A stretch of DNA of 64,000 nucleotides from positions 46,845-110,844 of the forward strand of contig CAMPKC010000006.1 in the NCBI GenBank assembly GCA_946887045.1. The letters are read 5' to 3'. The notes beneath the pieces are model-generated. The model saw only the letters and a list, made by a program, of their open reading frames with translations. It had not been told where the DNA came from and ran no database searches. The stretch is from an uncultured Sphingobacteriaceae bacterium (GTDB taxonomy: Bacteria > Bacteroidota > Bacteroidia > Sphingobacteriales > Sphingobacteriaceae). Shown piece by piece: positions 9,986 through 18,711 of this stretch (within the stretch, counting starts at the first letter, position 1; each line of letters begins with the position of its first letter). A program made the translations under genes and the position numbers.

Positions 9986-11170
9986 CTAATTCAGCTTTTG
10001 ATAAGTTCTCCACCACAAGTCAGGCATCTCTCCTGAAACGGCAATTTGGTAATCTTCGTATCTGCAGGGCACTAAATGATAGCGTTCATTCTTCGAAGTT
10101 CCAACCGGATAAGGCACTTGCATCCACCATCGATCAGTTTTTTTACTTTTTACAAATACCAGCTCATGTGTATTATCTTTTAATGATGCCCTATAAATAA
10201 GGTATTGCGATTTTGGCTGCAAAGGAAAATCCTTTTTACGATGATAAACCCCATCCACAAAATACCAGATCATTTGAGCCAGTAGCATCGCCGTTTGCCC
10301 GTTGGTATCATACGCAGGATTAAACTCATAAAAACCTATTGAGGTCAGTTTGTCATTCAGACCAGCATAGCGACAGATCTGACAAGCCTCCTCTCCATAA
10401 AAGCCGTTAGGTCCTGCATTGGCGTTACCTCCGGCATCTGAAGAACGAATGGCCGCCATATCAAAACTTAAAAGATTGGCATTTCGGATTATAGGTTCGG
10501 AAACTGAAATATTACCCGAAAACTCGCCGAGCCGATGAACATCGAACAATAATTTCTCCATAACTCTTAAACTGTCCTGATTTACATAATAGGTTTGATA
10601 ACCGATATTGCTGTAGTTAAACAGATAGTTAGGCTGATGAAGTAAAATTTTATTGAGATAAGATGTTGAACCTGTTTCTATAGTATTATCGTGTACCGAA
10701 TCATCCAGATCGAACTTAGGATCAACGATAACCAGATCAACTTTCTGCTCTAAAGATTCGTATGCGAGATACTGAGCATAGGTCAGATCCTGCCCACCTC
10801 CTATAATCAACGGCACGATATCTTTCTTAACCAGTTCGGCTACAACCGTTTTTACCGCGAAATAAGTATCGGAAACGGTATTTCCGGCCTTAATATTTCC
10901 TAAATCGACCATCCGGATATTATATGTTCCCTGGTAAAGGGAGTATAGTTTCTCGCGAACATAATCCGGCCCCAGAGCACAACCCTGGTTGTCAATGGAA
11001 TTTCTATCTTCAAGAACGCCTATGATGGCGATATCAAAAGTTTGGGTCTCCAGATCGGGGAATTCATGTATATAAATCTCGACCTGCGATCCAAGTTGAC
11101 TTGTAAAAAACACCTCACGAACACTTACTTTATTTGAATCTACAGGTGAAAAAAAATCGGCTAAAGACAT
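9986..11170 (-). CDS. Arginase/formimidoylglutamase-fold protein lacking metal ligands
   Basis: 394 residues from the ATG at 11170 (MSLADFFSPVDSN); an in-frame ATG at 11227 would add 19 atypical residues. The overall fold signature of ureohydrolases is present: IGVLEDRNSID with ALGPDYVREKLYSLY (about 50-79), a GGGxD block (124-128), a D-x-x-x-D block (150-154) and an SFD block (235-246). The residues that bind the two manganese ions differ, however: GGGQD instead of GGGHD, DPKFD instead of DAHxD, and SFDMAAIRSSDA instead of SxDxDxxDP. The protein may therefore be non-catalytic or bind something else. A C-terminal extension of about 80 residues is also present. Often annotated as formimidoylglutamase; I would not assume that activity. 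Confidence 0.75.
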   Translation of the reverse strand: MSLADFFSPVDSNKVSVREVFFTSQLGSQVEIYIHEFPDLETQTFDIAIIGVLEDRNSIDNQGCALGPDYVREKLYSLYQGTYNIRMVDLGNIKAGNTVSDTYFAVKTVVAELVKKDIVPLIIGGGQDLTYAQYLAYESLEQKVDLVIVDPKFDLDDSVHDNTIETGSTSYLNKILLHQPNYLFNYSNIGYQTYYVNQDSLRVMEKLLFDVHRLGEFSGNISVSEPIIRNANLLSFDMAAIRSSDAGGNANAGPNGFYGEEACQICRYAGLNDKLTSIGFYEFNPAYDTNGQTAMLLAQMIWYFVDGVYHRKKDFPLQPKSQYLIYRASLKDNTHELVFVKSKKTDRWWMQVPYPVGTSKNERYHLVPCRYEDYQIAVSGEMPDLWWRTYQKLN

Positions 11171-11329
11171 TTGATTTATTTGATATGAAACAGGCCAGGA
11201 CAAATTGATCCCTGAATCAAAGATCAAATTAAAATGTTAATTTCAGTAATGAAACTTGTTTTTCATGCGATCCACCTACTGTTTATCCAGCCTTATTAAT
11301 GATTAAACAAACCTTGCTTAAAAATTATG

Positions 11330-11337
11330 TAAGTTTG
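11330..11337 (+). promoter_or_regulatory. Promoter -7 element (TAAGTTTG)
   Basis: Exact TAnnTTTG match 25 bases before the ATG of the epimerase gene at 11363. Confidence 0.5.
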
Positions 11338-11362
11338 AATCCAATTTCAAAACCCATCTTGG

Positions 11363-12334
11363 ATGATATTGGTTACGGGTGCTACCGGATTTTTAGGTTC
11401 TGAATTAGTTAGACAATTGCTTGATAAAGGCGAACAGATTCGTGCATTGAAACGGGCATCTTCCGAAATCCCCGCCATCTTACATAATCAGCCTGCGTTG
11501 GAATGGTTTGAAGCCGACATTCTCGATTATTTTGCGCTTGAACAGGCTTTTGAGAACATTACTCATGTGTATCATGGTGCAGCTTTACTTTCCTTCGCTG
11601 CAGAAGACAAAAAAAAACAATTACGAATTAACAAAGAGGGCACATACCATATAGTAAATCTGTGTCTGGAAAAAAATATCAAAAAGTTAGTTCACGTAAG
11701 TTCGGTTGCAGCGCTTGGGGAATCCAAAGCCGGGCTTCCTGTCACCGAAAACAATCACTGGGAATTTAACGGCACACAACAGGGATATTCAATTTCAAAG
11801 TATGAAAGCGAAATGGAAGTGTGGAGGGCGATGGCTGAAGGGTTAAATGCCGTTATTGTAAACCCGTCGATAATTATAGGCAAGAATGCCGGAACCTCAG
11901 GCAGTGGGCAAATTTTTGAATCCGTCAGAAAAGGATTAAAGTTTTATACCTGCGGCAGCAACGGATTCGTGGATGTGGAGGATGTGGCCCGGGCGATGAT
12001 CGCACTTATGGAAAGTGATATCTGCGGAGAACGTTTTGTAATAAACGCTAAAAACTGGAGTTTAAAAGACGTTTTAACTGAAGCTGCCGAAGCTTTTCAT
12101 GTTAAGCCTCCGCGCATTGAAGCCAAACCATGGATGATGGAACTTGGCTGGCGTGGCGCAGAATTACTTTCGTTGATAAACGGCAAAAAATACGGCCTTA
12201 CCAAAGATACCGCCCGCAATGCTTTTAAAAAATCAGCGTACTCTTCCGAGAAATTTCGCGATTTTTTTCCTGATTTTGAATTCAAACCTATTAAAATCAG
12301 CATTAAAGAGGCTTGCGATGCACTAAACAAATAA
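11363..12334 (+). CDS. NAD-dependent epimerase/dehydratase family protein
   Basis: Extended short-chain dehydrogenase of 323 residues. The NAD-binding Rossmann motif TGATGFLG sits at residues 5-12, directly after the start. An active-site-like Y-S-I-S-K follows (GYSISKYESE, near 156-160), with the partner serine in VHVSSVAALG. The form is close to dihydroflavonol-4-reductase-like or 3-beta-HSD-like members. The substrate cannot be assigned. The next gene starts 46 bases downstream with its own promoter element, so the two need not form an operon. Confidence 0.87.
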   Translation: MILVTGATGFLGSELVRQLLDKGEQIRALKRASSEIPAILHNQPALEWFEADILDYFALEQAFENITHVYHGAALLSFAAEDKKKQLRINKEGTYHIVNLCLEKNIKKLVHVSSVAALGESKAGLPVTENNHWEFNGTQQGYSISKYESEMEVWRAMAEGLNAVIVNPSIIIGKNAGTSGSGQIFESVRKGLKFYTCGSNGFVDVEDVARAMIALMESDICGERFVINAKNWSLKDVLTEAAEAFHVKPPRIEAKPWMMELGWRGAELLSLINGKKYGLTKDTARNAFKKSAYSSEKFRDFFPDFEFKPIKISIKEACDALNK

Positions 12335-12343
12335 CAGGTTTAC

Positions 12344-12351
12344 TACCTTTG
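12344..12351 (+). promoter_or_regulatory. Promoter -7 element (TACCTTTG)
   Basis: Exact TAnnTTTG match 29 bases before the ATG at 12381. Confidence 0.55.
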
Positions 12352-12380
12352 CAGCAATTTAAGGAACCTTCCCAACAATA

Positions 12381-13673
12381 ATGAAGAATTACTACATCAT
12401 AGATTTCGATAGTACGTTTACCCAGGTTGAAGCATTAGATGAGTTGGCTCGAATTTCATTAAAAGATAATCCGAACCGCGAAGCTATTTATAAAGAAATT
12501 GAAGATCTTACCAATGCCGCCATGGAAGGCAGACTGTCTTTCCGCGAAAGCTTAACTCAGCGGGTTAAAGTTCTTCAGGCAAATCGCGATCATTTAAAGT
12601 TACTAGTAAGCCGTTTAAAAAAACTTGTCTCTTCATCATTTTCAAGAAACAGGACCTTTTTTAAAAACCATGCGGATGATGTTTTGATAGTTTCCGGTGG
12701 ATTCAAAGAGTTTATTACACCCGTAGTTCTTCCCTATCATATTAAAAAAGAAAATATTTACGCAAATACCTTTTTGTTCGATGTGGACGGCAATATTGTT
12801 GGATACGACGACAGCAATCCTCTTTCTGAAGAAGGCGGAAAAGTTAAGCTCTTAAAACAGCTGAAACTTGAAGGAGATATTTTTGGTATTGGTGATGGTT
12901 ATTCAGATTTTCAGTTAAAAGAATCGGGCTTAATTCAGAAGTTTTATGCATTTACTGAAAATATAGCCCGTCAGAGCATCCTTGAAAAAGCAGATCATGT
13001 TACTCCGAGCTTTGACGAGTTTTTATACATCAATCAATTACCCCGGGCAATTTCTTACCCTAAAAACAGAATTCTTTGTCTGATTGTGGGAGATGTCCCG
13101 GAAGAAACCATGCAAATCTTGAAAAAAGATGGATTCTCGATCCGTCATAAAACAAGCTTTGAGGAAAAATACGTCGCCGATGTGGGAATGCTTATATTAG
13201 CTAATGGTGAAAAAATTGAAGATGAGCAATTAAAACAAGCTGTTAAGCTGAAAACAATAGGCTATTTAGGAAACAGCAAACAAAAACTTTCGCATAAAAT
13301 TGCGACTGAGATGGGCATTGTTATTTTCGACGACCCTAAACACAATCCGAGAAATGCGCAGTTCATTTCAAAGCGCGTAGCGGACTTCATAAACAGAGGT
13401 GATACTTATTTAAGTTCAAACTTTCCAAATCTGCAATTACCGAAAGTGGCACATGCTCATCGCCTTATCCACATTCATAAAAACGTACCCGGAATAATGG
13501 CCCAGATAAATCAGATCTTCGCCAATCACAAAATAAATATTGTGAGTCAGTTTTTAATGACTAATTCACACATCGGTTATGCAATCACCGATGTGAGCGA
13601 CCAGTACGATAAACAAGTTTTAAAGGAGCTGAAAGAGATTTCAAACACGATTAAATTTAGAATATTGTATTAA
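12381..13673 (+). CDS. HAD phosphatase (SerB-like) fused to a SerA-type ACT tail
   Basis: 430 residues. Residues 1-215 form a HAD-IB phosphatase: D8-F-D10-S-T nucleophile motif, SGG at 105-107, and GDGYSD at 171-176, as in phosphoserine phosphatase. Residues about 340-430 match the C-terminus of 3-phosphoglycerate dehydrogenase SerA: SSNFPNLQLP, then HRLIHIHKNVPGIMAQINQI and a full ACT-type domain ending RILY. The region between (about 228-335) looks like a shrunken remnant of a dehydrogenase domain (GYLGNSKQKLSHKIA, IFDDP, NPRN). It has no GxGxxG NAD site, so it should not oxidise 3-phosphoglycerate. Likely a serine-pathway phosphatase with serine-sensing ACT domain. The assignment is inferred from motifs. 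Confidence 0.85.
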   Translation: MKNYYIIDFDSTFTQVEALDELARISLKDNPNREAIYKEIEDLTNAAMEGRLSFRESLTQRVKVLQANRDHLKLLVSRLKKLVSSSFSRNRTFFKNHADDVLIVSGGFKEFITPVVLPYHIKKENIYANTFLFDVDGNIVGYDDSNPLSEEGGKVKLLKQLKLEGDIFGIGDGYSDFQLKESGLIQKFYAFTENIARQSILEKADHVTPSFDEFLYINQLPRAISYPKNRILCLIVGDVPEETMQILKKDGFSIRHKTSFEEKYVADVGMLILANGEKIEDEQLKQAVKLKTIGYLGNSKQKLSHKIATEMGIVIFDDPKHNPRNAQFISKRVADFINRGDTYLSSNFPNLQLPKVAHAHRLIHIHKNVPGIMAQINQIFANHKINIVSQFLMTNSHIGYAITDVSDQYDKQVLKELKEISNTIKFRILY

Positions 13674-13733
13674 AATCCAGAATGGAAGGGTTGAAAATAG
13701 CTACGAGTGTAATTCTTTTCAGAAATTAATAGG

Positions 13734-14990
13734 ATGTATTCCAGAACTCACCTCCACATCCTTTCATTTACACTGAAATGGTTTTTGTTAGCCGGAGTTG
13801 TGGGAATTCTATCTGGAAGCGCCTCTGCATTTTTCCTGATAGCATTAGATTGGGTTACTAACTACAGAGAAACTACATCTTGGATCTATTATCTTTTACC
13901 CGTAATAGGCTTGCTGATAGGGCTTTTGTACCACTACTTCGGTAAAACGGTAGAAAAAGGGAATAATCAGATAATCGACGAAATCACACAGCCTCAAAAA
14001 CGGCTTCCCTGGCATATGGCGCCGCTGGTGTTAATCGGTACACTTCTAACACATTTGGGCGGAGGATCGGCAGGACGCGAAGGCACCGCAGTTCAAATGG
14101 GAGGCTCTCTCGCTGATCAGCTGAATCATATATTTCCCTTTAATGCCCGCGACAGAAAAATACTGCTCATTTGCGGAATCAGCGGAGGCTTCGCATCCGT
14201 ATTCGGAACACCACTAGCAGGAACAGTTTTCGCACTCGAGGTTTATATCATCGGAAGGATGCGATATGAAGCCCTGATTCCATCACTATTTGCAGCGATT
14301 ATTGCCGACATTATTTGCTCAACGTGGGGAGCAACACATCTTCATTATTCCATTCAATCGGTAACAGACATCTCATTCCAAAACCTTCTGATTGCAGTAC
14401 TAGCGGGTGTTATGTTTGCCTTTGCAGGATCGATGTTCAATAAATTGACCCCGTTTCTCAAAGGATTTTTTGATAAAATCCCTTACCCGCCTTTACGTCC
14501 TTTTGTGGGAGGAATTATTGTTTTACTGTTTCTTTTCGGCCTGAACGACTTCAGACTTGCCGGCCTTGGAATACCGACTATCGTTGAAAGTTTTACCAGC
14601 CCACAGCCGGGTTATCTTTTTTTTCTAAAGATTTTATTGACGGCCATTACTCTTAGTTCAGGCTTTAAGGGTGGCGAGGTGACTCCGCTCTTCTTTATAG
14701 GCGCAACATTAGGAAGTGCACTTTCCATCCTCCTGCCCTTACCAACAGATCTATTAACAGCCATGGGCTTTGTCGCTGTGTTTGCTGCTGCAGCAAACAC
14801 TCCGCTGGCCTGCGTTTTCATGGGCATTGAGTTGTTTGGAAGTCAGCATGCTCTGTTTATCGCGATTGCATGTTTTATTGCGTATCTGTTTTCCGGACAT
14901 AGCGGAATCTATAGTTCACAGATTATTGGCTCGCCTAAGCATCTTCTTTGGACCCGCCACAAGGGGAAAAATCTAAAAGATGTAAAATAA
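13734..14990 (+). CDS. CLC family antiporter, probable fluoride (CLC-F) type
   Basis: 418 residues with about ten hydrophobic segments. CLC signatures are present: GREGT at 114-118 carries the gating glutamate, and GGEVTP at 313-318 corresponds to the GxFxP loop. At the position of the chloride-selectivity GSGIP loop it has GNNQII (76-81), and it has V-T in the GGEVTP loop. Both are features I recall from fluoride-exporting CLC-F antiporters rather than chloride/nitrate CLCs. Role would be H+-driven fluoride export at the inner membrane. Only 60 bases separate it from the upstream gene and I see no fluoride riboswitch there. The fluoride assignment is inference from motifs; CLC membership is firm. 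Confidence 0.85.
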   Translation: MYSRTHLHILSFTLKWFLLAGVVGILSGSASAFFLIALDWVTNYRETTSWIYYLLPVIGLLIGLLYHYFGKTVEKGNNQIIDEITQPQKRLPWHMAPLVLIGTLLTHLGGGSAGREGTAVQMGGSLADQLNHIFPFNARDRKILLICGISGGFASVFGTPLAGTVFALEVYIIGRMRYEALIPSLFAAIIADIICSTWGATHLHYSIQSVTDISFQNLLIAVLAGVMFAFAGSMFNKLTPFLKGFFDKIPYPPLRPFVGGIIVLLFLFGLNDFRLAGLGIPTIVESFTSPQPGYLFFLKILLTAITLSSGFKGGEVTPLFFIGATLGSALSILLPLPTDLLTAMGFVAVFAAAANTPLACVFMGIELFGSQHALFIAIACFIAYLFSGHSGIYSSQIIGSPKHLLWTRHKGKNLKDVK

Positions 14991-15047
14991 CACCATTTAT
15001 TAACGAGATAATCTAAAAAGCTTTATCATTAAATCGCTCAAATTCTG

Positions 15048-15055
15048 TTTCTTTG
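15048..15055 (+). promoter_or_regulatory. Possible ilvE promoter element (TTTCTTTG)
   Basis: One mismatch to TAnnTTTG, 26 bases before the GTG start of ilvE. Confidence 0.35.
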
Positions 15056-15081
15056 TATGATTTTTATTAAAGCCTGGCACC

Positions 15082-16146
15082 GTGTCACATACACTTGATA
15101 TCAAGATTACCAAAACTTCAGCTTCGCGCTTAAAAGAAACAGATTTTAACGACCTGCCTTTCGGACGTATATTTTCCGATCATATGTTTGTTGCTGATTA
15201 CGCAGATGGCAAATGGCAGAATTTTCAAATCATGCCTTACGGCGATTTATCGCTAAGTCCGGCGATAGCATCTTTACACTACGGGCAAACTTTTTTCGAA
15301 GGATTGAAGGCATATAAACACCCTGATGGAAAAGTTGTAGTATTTCGTCCGGATAAAAATGCGGAACGTTTTAATCTTTCTGCCCAGCGCATGTGCATGC
15401 CGGAATTACCTGCCGAAATCTTCCTTCAAAGTATTGCATCATTGGTAAATCTAGATAAAGACTGGATTCCGACATCACCTGGTACCTCGCTGTACATTCG
15501 CCCATACATGTTTGCTACCGATCCTTACCTTGGAGTGCAACCATCAAAGACATACAAATACATCATTTTAACTTGCCCGGTCGGGGCGTATTTCAGTAAG
15601 CCCTTAAAAGTTAAAGTCGAAACTAAATATTCGCGTGCAAGCGAGGGCGGCTTTGGCTTTGCCAAAACAGGCGGTAATTACGGAGGCTCATTATATCCGG
15701 CCCAGGAAGCACTGAAAGAAGGATTCGACCAAATAATATGGACAGACGGCCGCGACCATGCCTACATTGAAGAACTTGGGGCTGCGAATGTTATGTTTAT
15801 GATCGATGGAACGCTTATAACGCCGTCTACACGCGATACTATTTTAAAAGGAGTTACACGCGACACCGTGTTGACTTTGGCCCGTAAATGGAGTATTCCA
15901 ATAGAAGAACGCCGCGTTTCTGTAGCAGAAGTTATTGAAGGACTGAAAAACGGGAAGTTAACAGAAGCATTCGGCGCAGGAACAGCTGCTACAATCGCTC
16001 CGATTGCGAGTATCGGTTACGAGGGGTCGGTGTATACACTGCCGGATCAATCAAAAGCAGAATTCTCTAATAAGGTGCTTAAAACATTAAACGATATGCG
16101 TTATGGCTTGAGCCCGGATGAGTTTGGCTGGAACTACGTTATATAA
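15082..16146 (+). CDS. ilvE: Branched-chain amino acid aminotransferase
   Basis: PLP-dependent class IV transaminase that makes or breaks down leucine, isoleucine and valine. 354 residues, the longer type-II length. Features: FGRIFSDHMFVADY near 28-40, HYGQTFFEGLKAY near 67-78, the PLP lysine K195 in GFAKTGGNYGG, and ELGAANVMF plus GTAATIAPI near the phosphate-binding end. The start is GTG at 15082; the nearby ATG at 15057 is out of frame, so GTG is required to keep the conserved N-terminus. It is a single gene followed by a hairpin. Confidence 0.95.
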   Translation: MSHTLDIKITKTSASRLKETDFNDLPFGRIFSDHMFVADYADGKWQNFQIMPYGDLSLSPAIASLHYGQTFFEGLKAYKHPDGKVVVFRPDKNAERFNLSAQRMCMPELPAEIFLQSIASLVNLDKDWIPTSPGTSLYIRPYMFATDPYLGVQPSKTYKYIILTCPVGAYFSKPLKVKVETKYSRASEGGFGFAKTGGNYGGSLYPAQEALKEGFDQIIWTDGRDHAYIEELGAANVMFMIDGTLITPSTRDTILKGVTRDTVLTLARKWSIPIEERRVSVAEVIEGLKNGKLTEAFGAGTAATIAPIASIGYEGSVYTLPDQSKAEFSNKVLKTLNDMRYGLSPDEFGWNYVI

Positions 16147-16160
16147 TCCGATTACTTAAA

Positions 16161-16194
16161 CGCAGACAGCAATTAGAAGTTGTCTGCGCTCTTT
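16161..16194 (+). terminator. ilvE terminator hairpin
   Basis: Arms at 16161-16170 and 16179-16188 pair (one G-U) around a short loop, followed by CTCTTT, 15 bases after the ilvE stop. Confidence 0.5.
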
Positions 16195-16217
16195 CCCATC
16201 CGACTTTATGGTTAGTA

Positions 16218-17183
16218 TCATTCAAACGGTTTCCAGCCTCTGAAAATATTTTCTAAAGAATATTCTTTAGCTTCTTCATCACTGAGCTGGTGAGACCAGT
16301 CTACACGTTTTTTAGGCTGATAACCTTTCCCTGTGTTTTTATATTCCGCATAGTAAGCAGTCTGCTTATTCGATTCTCTTCCCCAATGATCCCAACCTTC
16401 CGGCTTAATCATATTCCCTAAGTCTGACTTTATAAACACTGTTTTAGCGTACGGGCGCCATGGCCTGCCTAAATAAAACGAGCTTTTTGAAGCATCGCCC
16501 CGTACTTTACAATTAAGAAAGACGTAGCCATATTTCGTTGTATCAGGCGTGGAGGCGGCTGTAAGATATCCATCGTTCTTTGCGAAGATTTCACATTCAT
16601 CAAACACGGCAGTGGAAGACCCAAAAATAAAATCGACCGTTCCCTCTATATAGCAATTTCTATAATACTGCCTGCTACCTCTTCCGTATGTGTACAGGGT
16701 ATCCTGAAAACCTAAGAATCTACAGTTCCTGAAAGCCGACATATCGCCAGCCACCCAAACAGCAACCGCCTGTCCAACAGGACCTGAAGAATTTTCGAAT
16801 GTTATATCTTCGGCTGTAAAGCCGTCTCCATAAATATAAAAGCTGGAAGAACCGGAAGTTCCCTTTTCTTCACCGAAAGAATTCTTTTTCTGAGCGAAAT
16901 CATCATAAGTCAAAATGGTTTTATTTACATCTTCACCTATCAGCGTAACCAATTGCTTAGAACCCGCAAGTACAAGCTTCTCTTTGTAAACTCCCTTTTT
17001 AATCAATATTCTTGTTGGCGTCTTCCGAAAATCAGGTACCGCATTAATTGCTTCCTGTACAGTTTTGAAATTCCCGCTACCGTCCTGTGCAACGACAAAA
17101 TCATAGACACGAGCTCTGGCAAAGGTTAAATTTATAACAAGAAAAAATATGGCACAAACTATTAAGGTTGATTTTAAATTCAT
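16218..17183 (-). CDS. Pectinesterase (carbohydrate esterase family 8)
   Basis: Demethylates pectin (homogalacturonan) outside the cytoplasm. The ATG at 17183 gives a signal peptide (MNLKSTLIVCAIFFLVINLTFA); an in-frame ATG at 17222 adds an unlikely lead. 321 residues forming a right-handed beta-helix. Catalytic features: GQAVAV (Q138), GFQDTLY with D161, GTVDFIFG with D184, and LGRPW with R240. It is the last gene of a minus-strand group with an aldo/keto reductase, a cytochrome c and a PQQ sugar dehydrogenase, separated from the reductase by about 70 bases. The group suggests use of plant cell wall sugars. Confidence 0.93.
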   Translation of the reverse strand: MNLKSTLIVCAIFFLVINLTFARARVYDFVVAQDGSGNFKTVQEAINAVPDFRKTPTRILIKKGVYKEKLVLAGSKQLVTLIGEDVNKTILTYDDFAQKKNSFGEEKGTSGSSSFYIYGDGFTAEDITFENSSGPVGQAVAVWVAGDMSAFRNCRFLGFQDTLYTYGRGSRQYYRNCYIEGTVDFIFGSSTAVFDECEIFAKNDGYLTAASTPDTTKYGYVFLNCKVRGDASKSSFYLGRPWRPYAKTVFIKSDLGNMIKPEGWDHWGRESNKQTAYYAEYKNTGKGYQPKKRVDWSHQLSDEEAKEYSLENIFRGWKPFE

Positions 17184-17252
17184 AAAGGTTAGATCCGTAT
17201 GAGAAAAGCAGATAAATTTCAAACTACGATGACACCGATCAGATGCTTGTCA

Positions 17253-18236
17253 CTAGAACCTTCCTCTGATATTCGGCCGTATTTCGTCAGCATATAACTC
17301 ATGCAGTTGCCTGTGAGTATCCGCTGAAAGCGAAGGCAAATCTGATGCTGCCATATTACTTTCGACCTGCCTTACTTTAGTAGCACCGGGAATAACAGTC
17401 GTAACTTCGGGATGATCCAAAATCCATCGGATAGCCCATTGTGCTGTTCGCAAATCCGGGAGTTTATCAGCAATACGATTGGCAAGAGTTACACCTTTCG
17501 AAAATTCGACGCCAGAAAAGGTTTCGCCCACATTAAACGATTCGCCGTTGGCGTTGTAATTTCTGTGATCATTTTTTGAAAAGGAGCTGCCTAAGTTATA
17601 CTTTCCGCTCAACAATCCGCTGGCAAGAGGAACACGTACAATTAACGCGACGTTTTTTTCCTTCGCTTTAGCGAAAAACTCTTCTGAATAATGCTGTCTG
17701 AATAAGTTAAAGATAATCTGAAGTGAAGCAATCCCTTCCTGCTCAAGGCAGATCAATGCTTCCTCAGCGGTTTCAACACTTACGCCCCAGTTTTGAATCA
17801 GTCCTTCGTATTGCAGTTTTCGCAGATGATTAAAAACATTTCCGGCACGCAATTCTTCTTCCGGAATACAATGTAACTGTTCAAGAAAAAGAGATTGCAG
17901 GCCCAGATTTCTAAGCGACGATTCTACATGAGCACGCATTCCGTCATAGCTGAAATTTTGCGGCCATCCATTACCCTCATCTCCCCTTCTACCTATTTTG
18001 CTTGCAACAATCAGTTCTTTATCAGTTGTTTTTAGAAATTTGCCAATATAGCGTTCGCTGATTCCCATGCCATAAACATCGGCAGTATCAATGAAATTGC
18101 CTCCCAATTCTACAAATCTGTTTAAAATCGCAAAAGCTTCATCTTCATTCATGTTTCCCCAATCGGCGCTACCTAATTGCCAGGTACCCAAACCAACTTC
18201 CGAAACAAGTACATTTTTAAATTCCCTATAGTTCAT
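17253..18236 (-). CDS. Aldo/keto reductase
   Basis: NADPH-dependent reductase of sugars or small carbonyls, TIM-barrel fold, 327 residues, cytoplasmic. The catalytic tetrad is visible: D50 and Y55 in FIDTADVYG, K80 in ASKIGRR and H122 in LEQLHCIPEE. The C-terminal cofactor site TTVIPGATKVRQVESN is intact. It lies 15 bases downstream of the cytochrome c gene, so it is probably cotranscribed with the PQQ dehydrogenase group. The substrate is not determinable from sequence. Confidence 0.9.
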   Translation of the reverse strand: MNYREFKNVLVSEVGLGTWQLGSADWGNMNEDEAFAILNRFVELGGNFIDTADVYGMGISERYIGKFLKTTDKELIVASKIGRRGDEGNGWPQNFSYDGMRAHVESSLRNLGLQSLFLEQLHCIPEEELRAGNVFNHLRKLQYEGLIQNWGVSVETAEEALICLEQEGIASLQIIFNLFRQHYSEEFFAKAKEKNVALIVRVPLASGLLSGKYNLGSSFSKNDHRNYNANGESFNVGETFSGVEFSKGVTLANRIADKLPDLRTAQWAIRWILDHPEVTTVIPGATKVRQVESNMAASDLPSLSADTHRQLHELYADEIRPNIRGRF

Positions 18237-18251
18237 CAGCTTTGAATCCGT

Positions 18252-18701
18252 TTATTTTTTATTTCTGACAGCAGCGACTTCTGCAACAGTAACCGCGCTG
18301 GCTTTGTTGCCAAAATTATTACGAACATACGTCAAAACATCAGCTATTTGCTGATTTGTAAGGAAACTGTGAGAGGGCATTACGTTCGAATACGTTTCGC
18401 CATCTATTTCAACATCTTGCATCCCTTTAAGAATAACATCTATAAGCGTATTTTTAGGTCCGAGGACATACGATGTTTTTACAATGGGGGCATTCATACT
18501 TGGCACTCCGCCACCATCAGGCTGATGGCACGACACGCAGTATAAGTTATAAACTACCTTACCCCGCTCCATAGTAGCTGGAGAAATGGCTGCAGTGCCA
18601 GGCTTTTTTACAGGCTTTGAACTTGTTGCCGGCTTTTTAGTTTGAGCCGTGGCCGACAAACAAACTGAAATAACTAATAGAACTAATGATACTCTCTTCA
18701 C
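18252..18701 (-). CDS. Periplasmic cytochrome c (class I, single haem)
   Basis: 149 residues from a GTG start at 18701, which gives the signal peptide MKRVSLVLLVISVCLSATAQ. The frame stays open far upstream into the preceding gene, but that part is not a plausible N-terminus. One haem-binding motif C-V-S-C-H is present, with an axial methionine in NVMPSHSFLT. A Lys/Pro/Ser/Ala-rich linker separates the signal from the haem domain. The start is 11 bases after the stop of the PQQ sugar dehydrogenase, so this cytochrome is probably that enzyme's electron acceptor. Confidence 0.88.
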   Translation of the reverse strand: MKRVSLVLLVISVCLSATAQTKKPATSSKPVKKPGTAAISPATMERGKVVYNLYCVSCHQPDGGGVPSMNAPIVKTSYVLGPKNTLIDVILKGMQDVEIDGETYSNVMPSHSFLTNQQIADVLTYVRNNFGNKASAVTVAEVAAVRNKK

Positions 18702-18711
18702 CTGGATATTA

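Noticed and set aside
13674..13733. Fluoride riboswitch before the CLC gene
   Set aside because: The 60-base gap is short and shows no crcB-motif-like conserved segments.
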